Part shown: one piece after another, positions 1-7,826 of the stretch
How the letters are laid out: each line of letters opens with the position of its first letter
How positions within the stretch are numbered: the first letter of the stretch is position 1
Assembly (NCBI GenBank): GCA_025965815.1
Contig: JAOPWF010000031.1
Location: 1-19,781 of the forward strand
Source of the DNA: Mycobacterium sp.
Lineage (GTDB): Bacteria > Actinomycetota > Actinomycetes > Mycobacteriales > Mycobacteriaceae
DNA: 19,781 nt
Direction of reading: 5' to 3'
Notes under the pieces: model-generated
The model's database searches: none
Seen by the model: the letters and a program-made list of their open reading frames with translations, nothing else
Told to the model about the DNA's origin: nothing
Program-made: the position numbers and the translations under genes

Positions 1-27
1 CTAGGCCAGTGGTAACCGTCGCGGCAT

Positions 28-1017
28 TCAGGCCGGAGCCCCAGCGCCGATTTCGGCAGCGAAAACACGGAAGTCTTTGTGCCCGGGAAGCTTTCGAAGA
101 CAGCGCGCCACAAGATCTAGGCCTACATCAGTTTTTCCGCGTTGCTGCGCTAGCCGTGCGGACAGAAACGTCTGCTCAGGACCGCCCAAGGCGGCGTGGG
201 TGGCGATGCTGTCGAGCAGGCCGCCCTCGGCGTCTGCGAGGTGCGTCAGCAGCAGGTTGTGCCATTCCGCCAGCGCCTCAGACCGTTCGTCGAAACGGCT
301 TACTTGACGCTTTGGCGCGCCGCGTTCGCATAGCCCGTCCAGCGCCAGCACATACTGCTCGGCGAAGCGTTCCCACGTGTCCGGAACGCGCAGCATGCGC
401 GCGAGCACGACGGCGAGCGAGGTTTCCTTCGCCGCGACCGCGCCCTCGCCGTAACGGGTCCAGCCGTACCTGGACTCCCACCGAATCAACTGCGGTGCAG
501 CGGTTTCGGCGAACACCTGGAATCCGTGACGCTCCCAGACCGATGCCCACAACACCCCCGCCGCATCCGAGACGACGAAGCCCGCAGCTGCCACCGGATC
601 CTCAGAGCGGAAGTAGTCGTAAGCGCGGGCCTCGCACGCGAGGTCGATCAGTTGCTCCAGCGCGGACGCGGCGGGCTCGGCATCTTCGGCTCGCATCGCG
701 TCCTGGGCTTCCGCGGCGAGCCGCTTGAGGGTGAAACGCCACCGTGACCGCTCGCGAGGCGACACCCGCCGGTCCCCACCCAAGTACGCGCCCGATCGCG
801 CCAGCGCCACGAAGTCCGCGACGTCCTTCCTTACCGTCTCCGGATCCGCCGGCGCCTTTGCCGGACGCGGCGGGCGTGCGTGTCCGCCGCTCGCGAGCTC
901 GACTTCGATGCGCTCCCGCATGTTCGCTGTGCCGCGCCAGTACAAATTCCACAGCACCTTCCGCAAGTGGTCCTGGTCGAGTTCGGACACCACCCCGAAG
1001 AACTGCTCGCGGTCCAT
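28..1017 (-). CDS. Hypothetical protein, soluble, probably helical (329 aa)
   Basis: I do not recognise a named family. The frame is open for 363 codons, but the first 34 residues overlap the tail of the AbiEii-like remnant and look like shadow sequence. I chose the ATG at 1017, which begins MDREQFFGVVSELDQDHLRK, as the natural start; it lies 23 nt after the remnant's last in-frame stop. The protein has no signal peptide or membrane segment. It is rich in Ala, Glu and Arg and reads as a series of amphipathic helices. A basic, proline-rich linker (about residues 45-58) separates a small N-terminal domain from the rest. Tryptophan- and tyrosine-rich stretches follow (for example IRWESRYGWTRYGEG). 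It is co-directional with vapBC and the abiEii remnant, so it could be co-transcribed, but nothing in the protein shows an antitoxin role. No strong ribosome-binding site is visible. Confidence 0.7.
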   Translation of the reverse strand: MDREQFFGVVSELDQDHLRKVLWNLYWRGTANMRERIEVELASGGHARPPRPAKAPADPETVRKDVADFVALARSGAYLGGDRRVSPRERSRWRFTLKRLAAEAQDAMRAEDAEPAASALEQLIDLACEARAYDYFRSEDPVAAAGFVVSDAAGVLWASVWERHGFQVFAETAAPQLIRWESRYGWTRYGEGAVAAKETSLAVVLARMLRVPDTWERFAEQYVLALDGLCERGAPKRQVSRFDERSEALAEWHNLLLTHLADAEGGLLDSIATHAALGGPEQTFLSARLAQQRGKTDVGLDLVARCLRKLPGHKDFRVFAAEIGAGAPA

Positions 1018-1040
1018 TCGCTTCGCCGTCACGAGGGCGA

Positions 1041-1552
1041 TTATCGATGGCCCCGCAGGAGAACATGTGTGCGGGTGTCCAAGCCGTTCGGCATTGGCCG
1101 TGCGACCGCGCGGGCCCACTCATCGCGCACGATGGCCAGCGTCTCCGCGGCGAGTCCTGCCATGCAGCCTCACTCGGCGCCTCGGCGAACATGAAGTCCC
1201 ACGGTGGTCTTCCCGTCGGCCCATGCTTGATGAAGAGCTCGGCCGCCGCAGGCGTAAGCGCGTATCGGCGAGCGCCCACAAATCGTAGAGGTCGCGTGGC
1301 ACAGCGCGAGAGTGCCACACCGCTGTCTTCCACGCGGCAATCGACTCAAGAGTCGGCACTCTCAGTGTCGCGGCGGGAGCATCGCGGTAACGCCGTTCGA
1401 CGCTGTGCCGCGTCGATGGAACTGACCAGCCGTCGGGCGATCTCGCCACGGTTGCCGAGCGCGATCAGATCGATATCCTCGCTCAGCCGCGCATGCACCA
1501 GGTAGGTACGGCTCAACAGGCGGGGACCAGCGTGATCGTCGGCCGTGCTCAT
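1041..1552 (-). pseudogene. Decayed AbiEii/AbiGii-type nucleotidyltransferase toxin gene
   Basis: Pieces of one protein of the AbiEii nucleotidyltransferase family are readable in successive minus-strand frames. The first piece (about 1552-1400) holds HARLSEDIDLIAL, which matches the catalytic R-x-S-E-D-I-D-L signature. The second (about 1398-1269) holds TLRVPTLESIAAWKTAVW and RDLYDLWALA. The third (about 1267-1153) holds LTPAAAELFIKHGPTGRPP. The fourth (about 1155-1041) holds GLAAETLAIVRDEWARAV and then a stop. At least three frame changes are needed. About 50-60 residues between the catalytic motif and the second piece seem to be missing, and the usual N-terminal glycine-rich lead-in is shortened. 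Intact members are toxins of type IV toxin-antitoxin or abortive-infection pairs and normally sit beside an AbiEi-type antitoxin, which is not visible here. The ATG at 1552 overlaps the vapC stop as ATGA, so this remnant was probably translated with vapC. Confidence 0.72.
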
Positions 1553-1932
1553 TGCTGCACAACGGTTACCGCACAGCGGATTCCGGGTGCGTTGGCCAGG
1601 CGGGCGTCCGCGGTGATCAGGGCACAGTTCAGCTCCTCGGCGAGCACCACATAGCTGGCGTCGTAGGCGGTGAGGTTGTCGCGCAGCTCCCAGATGCGGT
1701 CCAGGAGTCCCGTGATGGCGAAGCGTCTGACTCCCATCGCGCTCCAGGTCTGCAGGACTCGCCGCCCCTCATCGGCATCGAGGTGCCGGGCGAGGACTTG
1801 CCGGCGTAGGCCGCTGGCGACTTCCGAATCAATGAGGTGGGGAGCGTGGAGAACTTCGGAGCCGACGAGCTGTCGAGCGTGTCCATCGTTGAGCAGCGCC
1901 ATCAACGCGGCTGATGCATCCAGCACGATCAC
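1549..1932 (-). CDS. vapC: VapC-type PIN-domain ribonuclease toxin
   Basis: This 127-aa protein has the size and motif order of VapC toxins, which are Mg2+-dependent endoribonucleases that cleave tRNA, rRNA or mRNA when free of VapB. The acidic PIN-domain residues are visible: Asp5 in MIVLDASA, Glu37 in [10 protein letters not shown], Asp91 in [10 protein letters not shown], and Asp109 in ITADARLA. All four are present, so the active site looks intact. The ATG at 1932 lies inside the vapB stop region (ATGA overlap), the usual translational coupling of antitoxin and toxin. The TGA at its end overlaps the start of the AbiEii-like remnant in the same way. The cellular target cannot be read from the sequence. 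Confidence 0.93.
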   Translation of the reverse strand: MIVLDASAALMALLNDGHARQLVGSEVLHAPHLIDSEVASGLRRQVLARHLDADEGRRVLQTWSAMGVRRFAITGLLDRIWELRDNLTAYDASYVVLAEELNCALITADARLANAPGIRCAVTVVQQ

Positions 1933-2150
1933 CGTTCGGCGCGCTCGCGCTCCAGACCCGCCACGATGTCGCCGGCTTCGACTCCTCTGTCCGGAAGCGC
2001 GCCCAACAACGCCGGATTATCGATCCGCCGCGACGCCTCGGCGAGCTCGCGCACCGCCACTGCGTTGACCGATGTGTGGTCGAGGGCGGCGAGACGTTCG
2101 AGCCGCTCGACCACGTCGTCGGGCACATTGCGCAGGTAGAGCGTTCGCAT
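1929..2150 (-). CDS. vapB: VapB-type ribbon-helix-helix antitoxin
   Basis: This 73-aa protein begins [20 protein letters not shown], a classic ribbon-helix-helix start: a short beta strand (TLYLRNV), then two helices containing the [10 protein letters not shown] segment. Such N-termini dimerise and bind the operon's own promoter. The C-terminal half (about residues 40-73) is the flexible toxin-neutralising tail that would thread over the VapC active site. The FitA/VapB subgroup is the best match. It is the first gene of the operon and overlaps vapC by 4 nt. Autoregulation is likely, because three near-identical boxes spaced 11 bp apart lie just upstream (2158-2187) and cover the predicted -10 region. 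Confidence 0.9.
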   Translation of the reverse strand: MRTLYLRNVPDDVVERLERLAALDHTSVNAVAVRELAEASRRIDNPALLGALPDRGVEAGDIVAGLERERAER

Positions 2151-2156
2151 AGCATC

Positions 2157-2162
2157 ATGCTA
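2157..2162 (-). promoter_or_regulatory. Candidate -10 element of vapBC (leaderless)
   Basis: On the minus strand the hexamer TAGCAT fits the mycobacterial TANNNT -10 pattern and ends 6 nt before the vapB ATG at 2150. That spacing would start the transcript at or next to the start codon, giving the leaderless mRNA common in mycobacteria. No Shine-Dalgarno sequence is visible, which agrees. The hexamer overlaps the first operator box. Confidence 0.4.
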
Positions 2163-2187
2163 GCAGATTGCTATCACGATGCTAGCA
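2158..2187. promoter_or_regulatory. Candidate VapB operator: three 8-bp boxes at 11-bp spacing
   Basis: TGCTAGCA at 2158-2165, TGCTATCA at 2169-2176 and TGCTAGCA at 2180-2187 are spaced exactly 11 bp apart, about one helical turn. The consensus box is itself a palindrome. Weaker copies in the same register can be argued at 2147-2154 (GCATAGCA) and 2191-2198 (CTCTGGCA). Regularly phased short boxes directly before a ribbon-helix-helix antitoxin gene are what cooperative VapB or VapBC binding would require. Confidence 0.6.
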
Positions 2188-2427
2188 ATGCTCTGGCAAT
2201 ACACAGCGGTGCGACCGGCAATTTCGGCAGCACCGGCCTCGCGATCGCACTGGCCATGGGCGCGGCAAAGGAGCCTTGCCGAGCGCAGAAAGCGCATTAT
2301 CTCGATCATCACTGGCCAATCCGAGGATGATCGAAATATCGAGCATTCGAACATAGCGTGGGATGCACGTTATATGCATCTCCTCCCGGGTGGTACCTCC
2401 GGTGGGCGCGAGTGGTCCATACCCCTA

Positions 2428-2774
2428 TTAGCGGCGCGACCGACGCAGGCCGCGCAGGGCCGAGCGCGCCGCGTTGTGCCCGCACATGCCGTGCACTCCG
2501 GTACCCGGCGGGGTGGCGGCCGAGCAGATGTAGGTTCCGGGCATTCCCGTCTGGTACGGGTCGACCGCGACGCGTGGTCGCAACACCACCTGGCCGGGGT
2601 CGTTGGAGCCGGTGAGGATGTCCCCACGCCCGGCACGGTCAGTTCCGAGGTCCGGGTGCCACCACCGATGCGGTCGTTGGCTTCCAGGACGGTGACCTCT
2701 ACACCCTCGAGCGCGAGCGTCACCGCGGCCGCGAGCCCATTGGGTCCGGGGCCGACGACGAGGGCGTCGGTCAC
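2428..2774 (-). pseudogene. Phytoene-desaturase-like FAD oxidoreductase with large internal deletion
   Basis: The start at 2774 gives an N-terminal FAD-binding Rossmann segment: [18 protein letters not shown] (GxGxxG-type), then [15 protein letters not shown], as in the amine-oxidase/phytoene-dehydrogenase family. After about 51 residues the reading jumps frame near 2625 into the family's C-terminus: [38 protein letters not shown] and ARSALRGL, ending at a TAA at 2428-2430. Intact relatives are about 480-530 aa, so roughly 380-400 central codons (substrate-binding and cap regions) are gone and the two ends are out of frame. The start overlaps the end of the DUF3556 gene by 4 nt (ATGA), so it was the third gene of the ligase-DUF3556 operon. 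It probably encoded a lipid or isoprenoid oxidoreductase and should now be non-functional. Confidence 0.85.
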
Positions 2775-4519
2775 AGCGACTCCGCGGTGCTCCGCCGCGC
2801 CGTGACGGTGACGGGGATCGATCCGGTGTCATCGAGCCACGGCTGGCGGGAGATCATGTCAGCGACGGCAACGGTGCCGGACTCGATGGTGCCGGTCGCG
2901 GCGTCGACGATGCGGTACGCCTGCGAGTCTTTGTGCACCGGTTGGCCTTCCATCATGACCACCCGCACATCGCCCGGGGCGAAGTGGCACCGACTATGCA
3001 GCGCCGCCAGGAGCTGCTCGTTATGCAGGTGGCCTTCGCCGAAGTTCCAGCCGAGCAGGGCGCCGGCCAGGAACTCGCCCTCGCGGATGACGTAGTCATC
3101 GGGATTGTCCACACCATCGAGGGCCCGGTTGATCAGCGCCATGTGGGCACGGCCGTGGCTGTGCATCGAGCGCCATGCGCTGAACTTCTGCATCATCCAC
3201 TCGCTGGTGTCGTCGTCGTAGATCTTCTTCAGCTGAGTCTTGGTCATGGGGGCCGACTTGGTGATCACGGAGTCGAGCATCTCCTCGATCCCGGGCCGCA
3301 TGATCCAGGTGTTGGTGGCCCAGTTGCCGGCGTAGTAGCGCATACCCACCAGGAACGAGATCCACTCGGGCTTGGTGTTGCCGATGACGATCCCCGCCAT
3401 CAGGGCGGCGGCGATGACGTACGGCCAGGGGGTGGTCGCTTCCCATGGCAAGTAGCCGGAACCGTAGTGCCCGAACAGGAACCACGCCGAGATGATGACG
3501 AAGAGGTTCCATTCCAGCGGCACGCCGGCGGGCACCGTCGAGAAGATGAACAGATGGAACAAGGTCATGCCGATCAGCACGACCAGGGTCAGCGTGTGAT
3601 TGGTGGACAGGATCAACAGCAGCGGCAGCAGGTACTCGATCACGGTGCCCTGATGGGAGGCGACCTTGGCGAACAGCGACGGCCGCATATCGTCGGGGAA
3701 GTTCCGGTAGAGCTTGCGCTTGATCCACGTGCCCGGGATCAGGGGACCGTTGGAGATCATCACCGACACCACGAAGGGGAAGTGGTGGTTGAGCTTTGAG
3801 GTCGCTGCACCCCACCAGACGGCGACCATCACCAGCTTCAGCGCGATGATCATGTCCACGAACGGCAACAGGAACGCGATGATCATGACGAAGTACTGAT
3901 CTGAGCGCGCCGCCAGGTAGATCGTCTTGTCCCGCAACCCGACTGCGACCAGCGTGACGATGATCGCGATCGGTACGGCAGGCGCGATCAGTCCGGCCGC
4001 GCCCGGTCCCCCGGGGACGGCGGGCGACGCCAGGCCCCACACCAGGCTGGCGATCAGCGCGAGATAGAGCGCCACGTCGACGACCGTGCGCCGGTCCCCG
4101 CCCGTCAGCGGCACCTTGCCCGGCCACGGCGGCAGCCGCAGCGTGCCTGGCCGCAGCCAGTACAGAAACCCGCCGATCGGCGGGAAGAACCGCATCGTCA
4201 ACGGCCCTGAGCCGCAACCGAACCCGAGCACCTCGTAGAGGACGGTGAAGATCACGAACTTCTGGATGACGATCGGCTCCGTCCACCAAGCGCCGATATC
4301 GGTCAGCGCGCCGATCCCTGGGGTAGTGGCGGAGATGATCCAGGCGGGCAACGCCAGATAGGCGACCATCTTCAGGATGTAGAACACGAACGCGGCGGGT
4401 GGTGTGCCGAATCCGTATTCGGCCCAGTGCCGGGTCTGGACCTTGATCCGCTCGAGCCGGGGCAGGCGCCGCCACTGAGCCAGGTCGATGTCGGGCAGGG
4501 TCGGCGAGAGCAGTCCCAT
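2771..4519 (-). CDS. DUF3556-family polytopic membrane protein (582 aa)
   Basis: The sequence agrees with the actinobacterial DUF3556 transmembrane proteins, whose biochemical role is not established. After a short cytoplasmic-looking lead ([16 protein letters not shown]) there are about eight hydrophobic segments, roughly at residues 42-64, 83-101, 147-165, 174-195, 208-236, 293-327, 336-350 and 366-381. The loop [10 protein letters not shown] (241-250) and the [10 protein letters not shown] stretch that follows look like family motifs. The last ~180 residues are soluble and rich in His, Trp and acidic residues (for example [20 protein letters not shown]). The ATG at 4519 follows the ligase stop by 9 nt, with an AGGA at suitable spacing, so translation is probably coupled. 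Linkage to an acyl-CoA ligase and a desaturase-like oxidoreductase suggests membrane lipid modification or transport; this is inference. Confidence 0.88.
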   Translation of the reverse strand: MGLLSPTLPDIDLAQWRRLPRLERIKVQTRHWAEYGFGTPPAAFVFYILKMVAYLALPAWIISATTPGIGALTDIGAWWTEPIVIQKFVIFTVLYEVLGFGCGSGPLTMRFFPPIGGFLYWLRPGTLRLPPWPGKVPLTGGDRRTVVDVALYLALIASLVWGLASPAVPGGPGAAGLIAPAVPIAIIVTLVAVGLRDKTIYLAARSDQYFVMIIAFLLPFVDMIIALKLVMVAVWWGAATSKLNHHFPFVVSVMISNGPLIPGTWIKRKLYRNFPDDMRPSLFAKVASHQGTVIEYLLPLLLILSTNHTLTLVVLIGMTLFHLFIFSTVPAGVPLEWNLFVIISAWFLFGHYGSGYLPWEATTPWPYVIAAALMAGIVIGNTKPEWISFLVGMRYYAGNWATNTWIMRPGIEEMLDSVITKSAPMTKTQLKKIYDDDTSEWMMQKFSAWRSMHSHGRAHMALINRALDGVDNPDDYVIREGEFLAGALLGWNFGEGHLHNEQLLAALHSRCHFAPGDVRVVMMEGQPVHKDSQAYRIVDAATGTIESGTVAVADMISRQPWLDDTGSIPVTVTARRSTAESL

Positions 4520-4528
4520 GGTCGTGTC

Positions 4529-5956
4529 CTAATTGTCGTTGGCGGTGAGGAGTGCAGCGCCGGCGAGCCGGGCGCGCAGTGTGGGTTTGTCGATCTTTCC
4601 GGCCGGGTTCTTCGGGACCTCGTCGACGACGATGATGTCAACGGGCTGTTTGTATTTCGCGAGTTGACCCACCAGGTACTCAGCGATGCCGTCGGTACCG
4701 AGATCGGCGTCGGCGCGCAGCGAGACAAAGAGCACAGGCTCTTCGCCGCGAACGGGATGCGGCCGGCCGACCACCGCGGCCTCGAGGATGCCGGGCAGCT
4801 GGTAGACGACGTTCTCGATCTCCTTGGGATAGATGTTCTCCCCGCCGCGGATGATCATGTCCTTGGCCCGGTCGACGAGTGTGAGGTAGCCGTCGTCGTC
4901 GAGCCGTCCGATGTCCCCGGTGTGCAGCCAGCCGCCGGCCAGGGTCTGCGCGGTCTCTTCAGGCCGCCCGAGGTAACCGCGCATCACGTTGGGGCCCTTG
5001 ATGAGTACCTCCCCGGCCTCGCCGTCGGTCACCGGGGTGCCGGTGGCGTCGACGATGCGGATCTGCTGCCCCGGCAGCGCCAGCCCGACGGTGCCCGGCT
5101 TGCGCGGCCCGGCCAGGGGGTTCACGGTGGACGCGCAGGTGCCCTCGGACAACCCGTACCCCTCGATCACGGGAATCCCGAAGCGGGCTTCGAATTGTTC
5201 CAGGAGCTGTTGGCTGGCCGGTGCCGCCCCGCACACCGCGAAGCGCACCGATGACGTGTCGGGCCGCACCGAATCGTGCAGCGCGGACAGCATGGTGAAG
5301 ATGGTCGGCACGCCGGAGAAGTAGGTCGGTCGGGCTTGTTCGATCCGGTCGAAGAACGTGTTCGGGTCGAAGCGCCCCGCGATCGTCGTGCAACCGCCGG
5401 CCAGCAGTGGCGACAGGACGCTGACTACGATTCCGTTCACATGGAACAGCGGCAGGATGAGCAGTGCATGAGCGTCGAGGCCCAGCGAGAACGCGTCGAT
5501 GGACATCGTGCACATCGCGATCAGGTTGGCGTGGTCGAGCATCACACCCTTGGGTCGGCCGGTGGTGCCGCTGGTGTAGATCAACAACGCGAGGTCGGCG
5601 GGCAGGTCGCGACGCTCGGTGTCCGGCGTGCTGATGCCGTCGGGGGTGACGACAACCTTCGCGCCGGAGTCGCCGACCTGAAAATCGGCCTCACCGGCGG
5701 TCAGGGACGGATTGACCGGGGTGACGACGGCCCCTAGCTGCCACCCGGCGAACAGCCAGACGACGAACTCGACGGTGTTGGGCAGGATCAGCGCGACGAC
5801 GTCGCCGGGGCCTGCGCCGTGTTCCCGCAACCGGTCGGCGTACGAGACCACCGCGTCGGCGAACTCGCGGTTGGACATGGCGATCCGGTCGTCGGCGACG
5901 GCCGCGTGGTCGGGTCGCTGTGCGGCGCGGTCGGCGGGCAGTCGGGACAGGTGCAT
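4529..5956 (-). CDS. Fatty-acyl-CoA ligase / AMP-binding enzyme (475 aa)
   Basis: This is an ANL-superfamily adenylate-forming enzyme that would activate a carboxylic acid with ATP and load it onto CoA. From the chosen ATG at 5956 (MHLSRLPADRAAQRP), the P-loop IYTSGTTGRPKG lies at about 126-137 and the adenine-binding GYGLSEG at about 266-272. The ATP-ribose aspartate sits in HTGDIGRL (345-352) and the hinge DRAKDMIIRGGENIYP at about 362-377. The catalytic lysine is K454 in PKNPAGKIDK. All core motifs are intact. The frame is open to 6043, but the extra 29 residues are arginine-rich and unlike the family N-terminus, so the shorter start is preferred. It is the first gene of an operon with the DUF3556 membrane protein and the damaged FAD oxidoreductase. 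The acyl substrate cannot be deduced. Confidence 0.9.
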   Translation of the reverse strand: MHLSRLPADRAAQRPDHAAVADDRIAMSNREFADAVVSYADRLREHGAGPGDVVALILPNTVEFVVWLFAGWQLGAVVTPVNPSLTAGEADFQVGDSGAKVVVTPDGISTPDTERRDLPADLALLIYTSGTTGRPKGVMLDHANLIAMCTMSIDAFSLGLDAHALLILPLFHVNGIVVSVLSPLLAGGCTTIAGRFDPNTFFDRIEQARPTYFSGVPTIFTMLSALHDSVRPDTSSVRFAVCGAAPASQQLLEQFEARFGIPVIEGYGLSEGTCASTVNPLAGPRKPGTVGLALPGQQIRIVDATGTPVTDGEAGEVLIKGPNVMRGYLGRPEETAQTLAGGWLHTGDIGRLDDDGYLTLVDRAKDMIIRGGENIYPKEIENVVYQLPGILEAAVVGRPHPVRGEEPVLFVSLRADADLGTDGIAEYLVGQLAKYKQPVDIIVVDEVPKNPAGKIDKPTLRARLAGAALLTANDN

Positions 5957-6057
5957 TTGCGGTCGGACCCTTCGCATCGGTCGGGAGATTGACACCACCG
6001 TAGGTCGCAGGTTGTGAGCAACGCCATATCCTGCGGGAATCAAACTCGACGGCGCAT

Positions 6058-6074
6058 TTGTCTCATGAGGACAA
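6058..6074. promoter_or_regulatory. Candidate operator dyad in divergent promoter region
   Basis: TTGTC-N7-GACAA is a perfect 5-bp inverted repeat in the 176-bp gap between the divergent ligase and PucR-type regulator genes. A dimeric regulator controlling both directions would be expected to bind such a site. It is short, so chance remains possible. Confidence 0.3.
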
Positions 6075-6119
6075 TCCGATCGGGAAGTTACGCACGTGAC
6101 CTGCGACGCCTCAGCGGTC

Positions 6120-6125
6120 TATTGT
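6120..6125 (+). promoter_or_regulatory. Candidate -10 element of the PucR-type regulator (leaderless)
   Basis: TATTGT fits the TANNNT -10 consensus and ends 7 nt before the GTG at 6133. No Shine-Dalgarno sequence precedes the GTG, so a leaderless transcript starting at the GTG is the simplest reading. This supports the chosen start. Confidence 0.4.
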
Positions 6126-6132
6126 TCTTCTG

Positions 6133-7398
6133 GTGAACGACCTCGACCGATGGGTCGCGACGGTGATCGCCGAGATGAGCACGCGCCTCGGTGAGGAGAG
6201 CCAACACATCCGTACCGTCCTCGAGGATCAGATCAGCGAACTCGAGGGCGACCCCCAGCTACTGCAACTGCTGGGCGCGAGCATCGAAGGCAACGTCGAC
6301 ACCGTCTTCCACGTGCTGCAACACGGGATCTCTGCCGACCACCTGGAAGCTCCCGCGGCGGCGATGGAGTACTCACGGCGACTGGCTCAACGCGGCGTGC
6401 CGGTCACCGCACTGGTGCGCGCGTACCGGTTGGGGCAGAGCACGCTGCTCGATCGCATCTTCGACGACATTTCACGCTCGCCGATGGACCCGCCGATGGC
6501 CCTGCAGGTTTGCCGGCGCATCGTCATGGTCGCATCGATCTACATCGACTGGATCTCCGAGCAGGTCGTCACCGAATACCAGAATGAACGGGAGCGGTGG
6601 CTCGCCAACCGGAGCAATGTGCGTGCAGTCCGCATCAGGGAACTGCTGTCCGATGCGGCGCCGGACGAGGCGACATTCTCGGAATCTCTGGGATACCCAC
6701 TAGCACAACACCATTGCGCCGCAATCCTGTGGTTGCGTGACCCAGAGACCGGGGCCGACCCCGACGGGCTCGGCCAGCTGTCCCGCGCCACCTCGGAGCT
6801 CGCCAGGATCATGCGCAGCCATGGTGAGCCGCTGTTCGTGGCCGCCGACCAGCTCAGCGCGTGGGCGTGGATTCCCCTGGGAGCCAACAGCAGAGACGTC
6901 GACCTCGACGAGGTGAGCCGGCACGTCGATGCCAGTGAGCAGCGTGCCTGGTCGATGACGATCGGCAATCCCGGCTACGGCGGCCCGGGTTTCCGGCGCT
7001 CTCACCTACAGGCGCAGCAGGCCAGGAGCGTCGTGACCCTTCGTGGGTCTGCCGATCGGTTCACCGCCTACGGCCGGCCCGGGGTGGCCATGGTCGGCCT
7101 GATGGCGGCCGACCTGCCCGCGGCGCGGGTGTGGATGCGCGAGGTGCTTGGCCCGTTGGCGGACACCACCGCGCAGGCCGCGCAACTGCGGGACACGCTG
7201 CGGGCCTACCTGTCCAACAACCGCAGCCATAAGGCCACCGCCGCACAACTGCACCTGCACTACAACACCGTCAAGTACCGGGTGAAAAGCGCTGAGCGGG
7301 AACGTGGTAGGCCACTGGACGACGACCGACTCGACCTGGAAATGGCATTGCTGTTGCACCGCTGGATCGCCGACGCCGGGCCGGGCGCCGAACACTAA
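6133..7398 (+). CDS. PucR/CdaR-family transcriptional regulator (421 aa)
   Basis: The architecture matches actinobacterial PucR-type regulators. A helical N-terminal sensor domain (about residues 15-165, RsbRD-N-like, including LVRAYRLGQSTLLDRIF) is followed by a CdaR/GGDEF-like middle region (about 180-320). The C-terminal PucR helix-turn-helix is at about 353-405: LRAYLSNNRSHKATAAQLHL, then HYNTVKYRVKSAE. The conserved N-x-S-x-x-x-T-A-x-x-L-x-x-H-x-N-T-V-x-Y-R pattern is complete, so DNA binding is likely intact. The GTG start is supported by a TATTGT -10 hexamer 7 nt upstream. The gene is divergent from the acyl-CoA ligase operon and ends in a strong stem-loop. Its most likely job is control of that operon and perhaps itself, in response to a lipid or acyl metabolite; that ligand role is inference. 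Confidence 0.9.
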   Translation: MNDLDRWVATVIAEMSTRLGEESQHIRTVLEDQISELEGDPQLLQLLGASIEGNVDTVFHVLQHGISADHLEAPAAAMEYSRRLAQRGVPVTALVRAYRLGQSTLLDRIFDDISRSPMDPPMALQVCRRIVMVASIYIDWISEQVVTEYQNERERWLANRSNVRAVRIRELLSDAAPDEATFSESLGYPLAQHHCAAILWLRDPETGADPDGLGQLSRATSELARIMRSHGEPLFVAADQLSAWAWIPLGANSRDVDLDEVSRHVDASEQRAWSMTIGNPGYGGPGFRRSHLQAQQARSVVTLRGSADRFTAYGRPGVAMVGLMAADLPAARVWMREVLGPLADTTAQAAQLRDTLRAYLSNNRSHKATAAQLHLHYNTVKYRVKSAERERGRPLDDDRLDLEMALLLHRWIADAGPGAEH

Positions 7399-7415
7399 CA
7401 CCTAGCGTTCGGCGC
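7385..7415 (+). terminator. Stem-loop at the end of the PucR-type gene
   Basis: GCGCCGAAC (7385-7393) and GTTCGGCGC (7407-7415) form a perfect 9-bp GC-rich stem with a 13-nt loop. The stem begins inside the last codons and the stop lies in the loop. There is no U-tract, as is common for mycobacterial terminator hairpins. Confidence 0.6.
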
Positions 7416-7826
7416 GGCTGCCGCCGGGATGCAGGCGAACCGTGACAGAAGGGCCGGACAAGGACATCCTGCACATGTCCACTCCGGTGATCGTCAAGTC
7501 CATCACCGACATGGAGCTCCTCTAGCCGCTCTGACCGGAAACGAAATTGCCCACCTCTAAGCGACATTCCTCCGGTTTGACGCTCCGAGGTGATCGACGC
7601 GCATCGTTCGTCCGCTCATCGCTGCGCCGCCGCAGTGAACTTCTCGTCGAAGTCCAGCGTGTTAGCGATGGGAGGTTTGACATGACTTCAGTGCTGATGG
7701 CCCACCATTCAGCGGTCACGCCGTTCGCCGGACTTGGCCTGCAGCAGCTGCAGGAACGAAGTGAGCGACGCGACTAGTACGGAAGCGAGCCGATTTCTGA
7801 ACACGCTTCCACGGGCGCTCCGCGTG
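7416..7826. other. Intergenic/degraded stretch without a convincing gene
   Basis: No gene is supported here. Two short plus-strand frames stand out. A GTG at 7442 opens 27 codons (including HMSTPVIVKSITDMELL) and stops at 7523-7525. An ATG at 7682, preceded by GGGAGG at good spacing, opens 31 codons ending at 7777. Both could be remnants of lost genes. CCTGCAG-CAG-CTGCAGG (7738-7754) is a perfect 7-bp inverted repeat of operator-like size. The stretch probably belongs to the same decay zone as the truncated monooxygenase that follows. Confidence 0.4.

Noticed and set aside
9..1505. Several plus-strand frames across the 329-aa gene and the AbiEii remnant
   Set aside because: Arg/Pro/Ala-rich translations without motifs; the minus-strand readings explain the region.
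2362..2380. Inverted repeat GATGCA-N7-TGCATC downstream of the oxidoreductase remnant
   Set aside because: The arms are only 6 bp, there is no U-tract and no adjacent gene start it could control; likely chance or a weak terminator at best.
2933..3799. Plus-strand frame of 288 codons opposite the DUF3556 gene
   Set aside because: His/Gly/Asp-rich antisense shadow without recognisable domain; GC-rich codon bias produces such frames.
3096..4475. Long minus-strand frame (459 codons) inside the DUF3556 gene
   Set aside because: It is a shadow of the real gene: Arg/Asp/His-rich translation, no motif, and full overlap with a clear membrane protein.
4427..5254. Plus-strand frame of 275 codons opposite the acyl-CoA ligase
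   Set aside because: Antisense to a gene with all catalytic motifs; composition is that of a mirrored coding strand.
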